Part shown: positions 4,648 to 5,152 of the stretch, in pieces
How the letters are laid out: each line of letters starts with the position of its first letter
How positions within the stretch are numbered: position 1 is the stretch's first letter
Assembly: GCA_030604165.1 (NCBI GenBank)
Contig: JAUVWK010000228.1
Location: forward strand, 1-5,152
Source of the DNA: Alphaproteobacteria bacterium
GTDB taxonomy: Bacteria; Pseudomonadota; Alphaproteobacteria; UBA828
Direction: 5' to 3'
Length of the DNA stretch: 5,152 bases
The notes under the pieces: generated by a model
Told to the model about the DNA's origin: nothing
The model's database searches: none
What the model saw: the letters and a program-made list of their open reading frames with translations, nothing else
Position numbers and translations under genes: made by a program

Positions 4648-5152
4648 ATGACCCGCGATTGGCGCCCGGAGAGCTGGCGCGGCTTTCCGGTTCAGCAACA
4701 GCCGACCTGGCCGGACCCGTCGGAGGTTGCCGCGGTAGAGCGACAGCTGGACCGCTCGCCGCCCCTGGTTTTCGCCGGCGAGGCGCGCAGCCTGCGCGCC
4801 CGGTTGGCCCAGGCGTGCGAAGGCCACGCTTTTCTTTTGCAGGGCGGCGATTGCGCCGAAAGCTTCGCGGACTTTCACGCTGACAATATCCGCGACACCA
4901 TGCGGGTGCTGCTGCAGATGGCCGTCGTGCTCACCTTCGGCGCGAAATGCCCGGTGGTGAAGGTCGGTCGGCTGGCGGGCCAGTTCGCCAAGCCGCGCTC
5001 TTCGGATAGCGAGACCGTCGACGGTGTCAGCCTGCCGTCCTATCGCGGCGACATGGTCAACGCCATGGCCTTCGATGCCCAGAGCCGGACCCCCGACCCG
5101 CAGCGGCTGATCCAGGTCTACAATCAGTCGGCGATCACGCTCAACTTGCTGC
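4648..5152 (+). CDS. aroG: Class II 3-deoxy-7-phosphoheptulonate (DAHP) synthase, partial
   Basis: This cytoplasmic enzyme condenses phosphoenolpyruvate with erythrose 4-phosphate, the first step of the shikimate pathway to aromatic amino acids. The window holds the first 168 residues; full-length class II enzymes have roughly 450-480, so the C-terminal part with the remaining metal ligands is off the right edge. The N-terminus WRPESWRGFPVQQQPTWPD (5-23) is typical of the plant/bacterial class II family. LLQGGDCAESF (63-73) carries the metal-binding C69, KVGRLAGQFAKPRSS (105-119) carries the phosphoenolpyruvate-binding R108 and nearby basic residues, and LPSYRGDMVN (129-138) follows. No frameshift is seen. 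A leader of 140 bases and its own Shine-Dalgarno suggest expression separate from gor, although readthrough cannot be excluded. The family is clear; the symbol is less so, because aroF, aroG and aroH are used inconsistently for class II enzymes. Confidence 0.93.
   Translation, partial: MTRDWRPESWRGFPVQQQPTWPDPSEVAAVERQLDRSPPLVFAGEARSLRARLAQACEGHAFLLQGGDCAESFADFHADNIRDTMRVLLQMAVVLTFGAKCPVVKVGRLAGQFAKPRSSDSETVDGVSLPSYRGDMVNAMAFDAQSRTPDPQRLIQVYNQSAITLNLL

Overview
This is a high-GC window (mostly 65-70% by eye) from what looks like an alphaproteobacterium, possibly of the Rhodospirillales or a relative. That placement rests on the GC-rich codon use, the rhizobial-type glutathione reductase, the class II DAHP synthase and the Tat-exported M15_2 peptidase. 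It is an inference from protein style, not from a marker gene.

Layout. Bases 1-423 (minus strand) hold the 5' part of a gene for a multi-pass membrane protein that runs off the left edge. Bases 424-752 have no gene. They contain two short palindromic elements that look like MITEs, the nearer one touching the ribosome-binding site of the membrane-protein gene. Bases 753-1361 (minus) encode a Tat-exported murein peptidase of the M15_2/YcbK type. Bases 1362-1655 form a divergent intergenic region with a 13-bp tandem duplication and an AT-rich, dyad-containing promoter region. Bases 1656-3146 (plus) encode a GabD-type succinate-semialdehyde dehydrogenase. It is followed after 14 bases by a glutathione-reductase-type flavoprotein (3161-4507), very likely in the same operon. 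After a 140-base gap, the start of a class II DAHP synthase (4648 to the right edge) opens the shikimate pathway.

How the genes could work together. The dehydrogenase oxidises succinate semialdehyde and would make NADPH if it keeps the cofactor preference of E. coli GabD. The reductase next to it would use NADPH to reduce glutathione disulfide, so the pair may form a redox-coupled unit. The DAHP synthase has its own leader and ribosome-binding site and is probably a separate housekeeping gene. The M15_2 peptidase and the membrane protein are divergent from these and not obviously connected with them.

I see no CRISPR array, tRNA, rRNA, transposase or phage gene, and no clear undescribed multi-gene system. 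The points most worth a second look are the MITE-like pair abutting a gene that lacks an ordinary start codon, and substitutions at normally conserved positions in both redox enzymes.
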